A DNA stretch of 64,000 nt from UBA830 sp036339975 (GTDB lineage Bacteria > Pseudomonadota > Alphaproteobacteria > MPNO01 > UBA830): positions 1-64,000 of the forward strand of contig JAYYZV010000155.1 of NCBI GenBank assembly GCA_036339975.1, given 5' to 3'. Every line of letters begins with the position of its first letter. Within the stretch, counting starts at the first letter, position 1. The position numbers and the translations under genes were made by a program. This document shows positions 62,659 to 64,000 of this stretch, one piece after another. Under the pieces are notes generated by a model. The model was given only the letters and a program-made list of their open reading frames with translations, searched no databases and was not told where the DNA came from.

Positions 62659-63672
62659 TTAACTTTTGAGTGTCCGTTCCCGGCATGATGCAATCTGAGC
62701 TGCCATCCTGATTGCCGAGATTAGGCTTTTGGGGTTCGCCGTTCCGGTGCCAGCTATATTATAGGCTGTTCCGTGATCTGGAGACGTGCGGACAAACGGC
62801 AGACCAACTGAGATATTTACCCCGTTCTCGAAATCAAGTGTCTTCATCGGTATCAATGCTTGATCGTGATACATGCAGACGGCGACATCGTATGTTCCGC
62901 GCGCTGCTTCATGGAACATTGTGTCTCCAGCAAGCGGTCCTATCATATCGAGGCCAGGTTCTTTTACGTGCTCAATAGCGGGAGAGATAATGTCAATTTC
63001 CTCACGCCCCATATGTCCGCTTTCCCCTGCATGCGGGTTAAGCCCAGAGACCGCAATACGAGGATGCGGTATACCGAAATCATATCTCAACGAGGCAATC
63101 GTAATTTCTAGCGTTCGCACGATTTCGTTGGTTGTCAGGGCGGAAATGGCATCCTTAAGCGACAAATGGATGGTAACGGGAACAACTTTTAAGTTGGGCC
63201 CAGCCAAGAGCATTACCGGTGGAGCCTGCAGTCCGGAGCGTTCGCCAAGATATTCCGTGTGACCCGGTGCTGTGAAACCAGCTTCGTAAAGCCGGCTTTT
63301 TTGGATCGGATTTGTAGTCATGCCTGCCGCGTTGCCTTTCATTGCGGCATCGATCGAGCGGTCTATCGCTTCGATCACCATCGCCCCGTCCGCTGTACTA
63401 TCTTGACCGGGAAGTGCCAAAACTGGCCGGCTAAGAGGTATCACGGGCAGGGCGTTTGGTAACACGGCGGTGGCATCGGAGGGGTCTTCTATTTCGGTTA
63501 CTAGACAGTCGATACCAGTAAGCCGGGCAAGGCGCCTAAGTCGCCCGGGGTCGTCAAACAAACAAAATGGAGGTAGGTGAGACCTATGATCTCGCCAAGC
63601 TAGCAGGGCGATTTCGCCACCGATTCCAGCGGGGTCACCCATCGTGACGACGATTGGGCGATCACCGGACAT
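62659..63672 (-). CDS. pdxA: 4-hydroxythreonine-4-phosphate dehydrogenase
   Basis: PdxA of 337 aa, an NAD- and metal-dependent enzyme of pyridoxal phosphate synthesis. The N-terminal VTMGDPAGIGGE motif and the metal/substrate histidine in APGHTEYLGE are present, as are GLNPHAGE and VCMYHDQALIPMK. It sits between surA and rsmA in one minus-strand operon. PLP made here supports the class III aminotransferase encoded upstream, among others. Confidence 0.97.
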   Translation of the reverse strand: MSGDRPIVVTMGDPAGIGGEIALLAWRDHRSHLPPFCLFDDPGRLRRLARLTGIDCLVTEIEDPSDATAVLPNALPVIPLSRPVLALPGQDSTADGAMVIEAIDRSIDAAMKGNAAGMTTNPIQKSRLYEAGFTAPGHTEYLGERSGLQAPPVMLLAGPNLKVVPVTIHLSLKDAISALTTNEIVRTLEITIASLRYDFGIPHPRIAVSGLNPHAGESGHMGREEIDIISPAIEHVKEPGLDMIGPLAGDTMFHEAARGTYDVAVCMYHDQALIPMKTLDFENGVNISVGLPFVRTSPDHGTAYNIAGTGTANPKSLISAIRMAAQIASCRERTLKS

Positions 63673-63676
63673 TATG

Positions 63677-64000
63677 TTAAACTCGAATGTCGACGACAGC
63701 GGAAAGACGGATGTCGCGTAGGTAACGCCGCGCCATTAACGAAAGCCTTTCCTGTATCAGTCTATCTGCAATTGTTTCGCGTGCTGGCAGCTTTATCTCG
63801 GCGTCGCCGCCCTCTCGGCCGCATACCATCAGCAATAAAACGCCGTCTGGCGTTTTAATAGGATCGCTGATCTTTCCCGCTGGAACGTTGGTGACAACGG
63901 CCTGAATGGCAGGAGACAAATCCTTCAGCGCAAATCGGCCCATATTTGGTGGCCGTGGTGAGCGGATCTCTTTTGCAAGAAGATCAAAATCGCTGCAGCT
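63677..64000 (-). CDS. surA: C-terminal part of a SurA-like periplasmic peptidyl-prolyl isomerase, cut by the right edge
   Basis: The minus strand is open from the right edge to a stop at 63677 (107 residues). It begins within a PpiC-type region (SCSDFDLLAKEIRSPRP), continues through GRFALKDLSPAIQAVV and the characteristic GKISDPIKTPDGVLLLMVCGRE, and ends with a short C-terminal helix. This is the second parvulin-like module and the tail of SurA, a periplasmic chaperone of outer-membrane proteins. Its position just upstream of pdxA supports this call. The rest lies outside the window. Confidence 0.85.
   Translation of the reverse strand, partial: SCSDFDLLAKEIRSPRPPNMGRFALKDLSPAIQAVVTNVPAGKISDPIKTPDGVLLLMVCGREGGDAEIKLPARETIADRLIQERLSLMARRYLRDIRLSAVVDIRV

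Noticed and set aside
1..64000. CRISPR arrays, insertion sequences, prophage or rRNA
   Set aside because: No regularly spaced repeats, no transposase or phage protein motifs and no rRNA-like sequence were seen anywhere in the window.

Overview
The window looks like chromosome from a free-living alphaproteobacterium, most likely of the Rhodospirillales type. This rests on gene order: surA-pdxA-rsmA beside gmk, yicC, mltG, fabF, acpP, fabG, fabD, then rpsF-rpsR-DUF2232-rplI, and ispB / DUF2007 / tRNA1(Val)-methyltransferase / S49 protease / glyQ-glyS-ppdK. Many catabolic genes, a TRAP transporter and several exporters fit an aerobic or facultative heterotroph; a marine origin is a guess. GC looks moderate. 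There is no phage, IS element, CRISPR array or rRNA.

Layout. 1-8142 is an accessory stretch: the start of an exported protein running off the left edge, a 3-oxoacid (3-oxoadipate-like) CoA-transferase pair, a wrecked 2-pyrone-4,6-dicarboxylate-lactonase-like gene, an AhpD-like protein, an SDR, a DMT transporter, a NIPSNAP protein, an FkbM methyltransferase and a DHA2 exporter with a 21-bp inverted repeat upstream. 8407-19712 is mostly housekeeping: tRNA-Pro(CGG), a crotonase lacking both usual glutamates, ispB, DUF2007, trmN6-like, S49 protease, a Cys-rich small protein, a radical SAM/SPASM protein, and glyQ-glyS-ppdK. 19721-27827 has ygfZ, a translationally coupled glycan cluster (GT2-GT4-GT4-asparagine synthase), a class D flavin monooxygenase and an HI0933 flavoprotein.

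28049-51016 is the catabolic and transport core. It holds a molybdenum hydroxylase trio whose FAD subunit carries the four-Cys loop of 4-hydroxybenzoyl-CoA reductase, a secreted or anchored trypsin-like protease, DUF350, and two tandem paralogous MFS carriers. It also holds a minus-strand operon PhyH - UbiD - 58-residue zinc ribbon - UbiD, with a divergent DctP-DctQ-DctM TRAP system (strong hairpin between dctP and dctQ). A class III aminotransferase, another MFS, a flavin hydroxylase, a DMT carrier and an APH-like kinase follow. 51271-64000 returns to core genes: a crotonase, nadK, the ribosomal operon with acidic-tailed S6 and L9, the fatty-acid operon fabD-fabG-acpP-fabF-mltG, yicC-gmk, and the convergent surA-pdxA-rsmA operon running off the right edge.

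Reading the parts together, uptake carriers (TRAP, MFS) lie beside decarboxylases, an oxygenase and a reductase that could channel aromatic or heteroaromatic acids toward CoA-thioester and beta-ketoadipate-type steps. That is inference from neighbourhood. The features most worth a second look are the UbiD / zinc-ribbon / UbiD / PhyH operon and the HcrCAB-like reductase.
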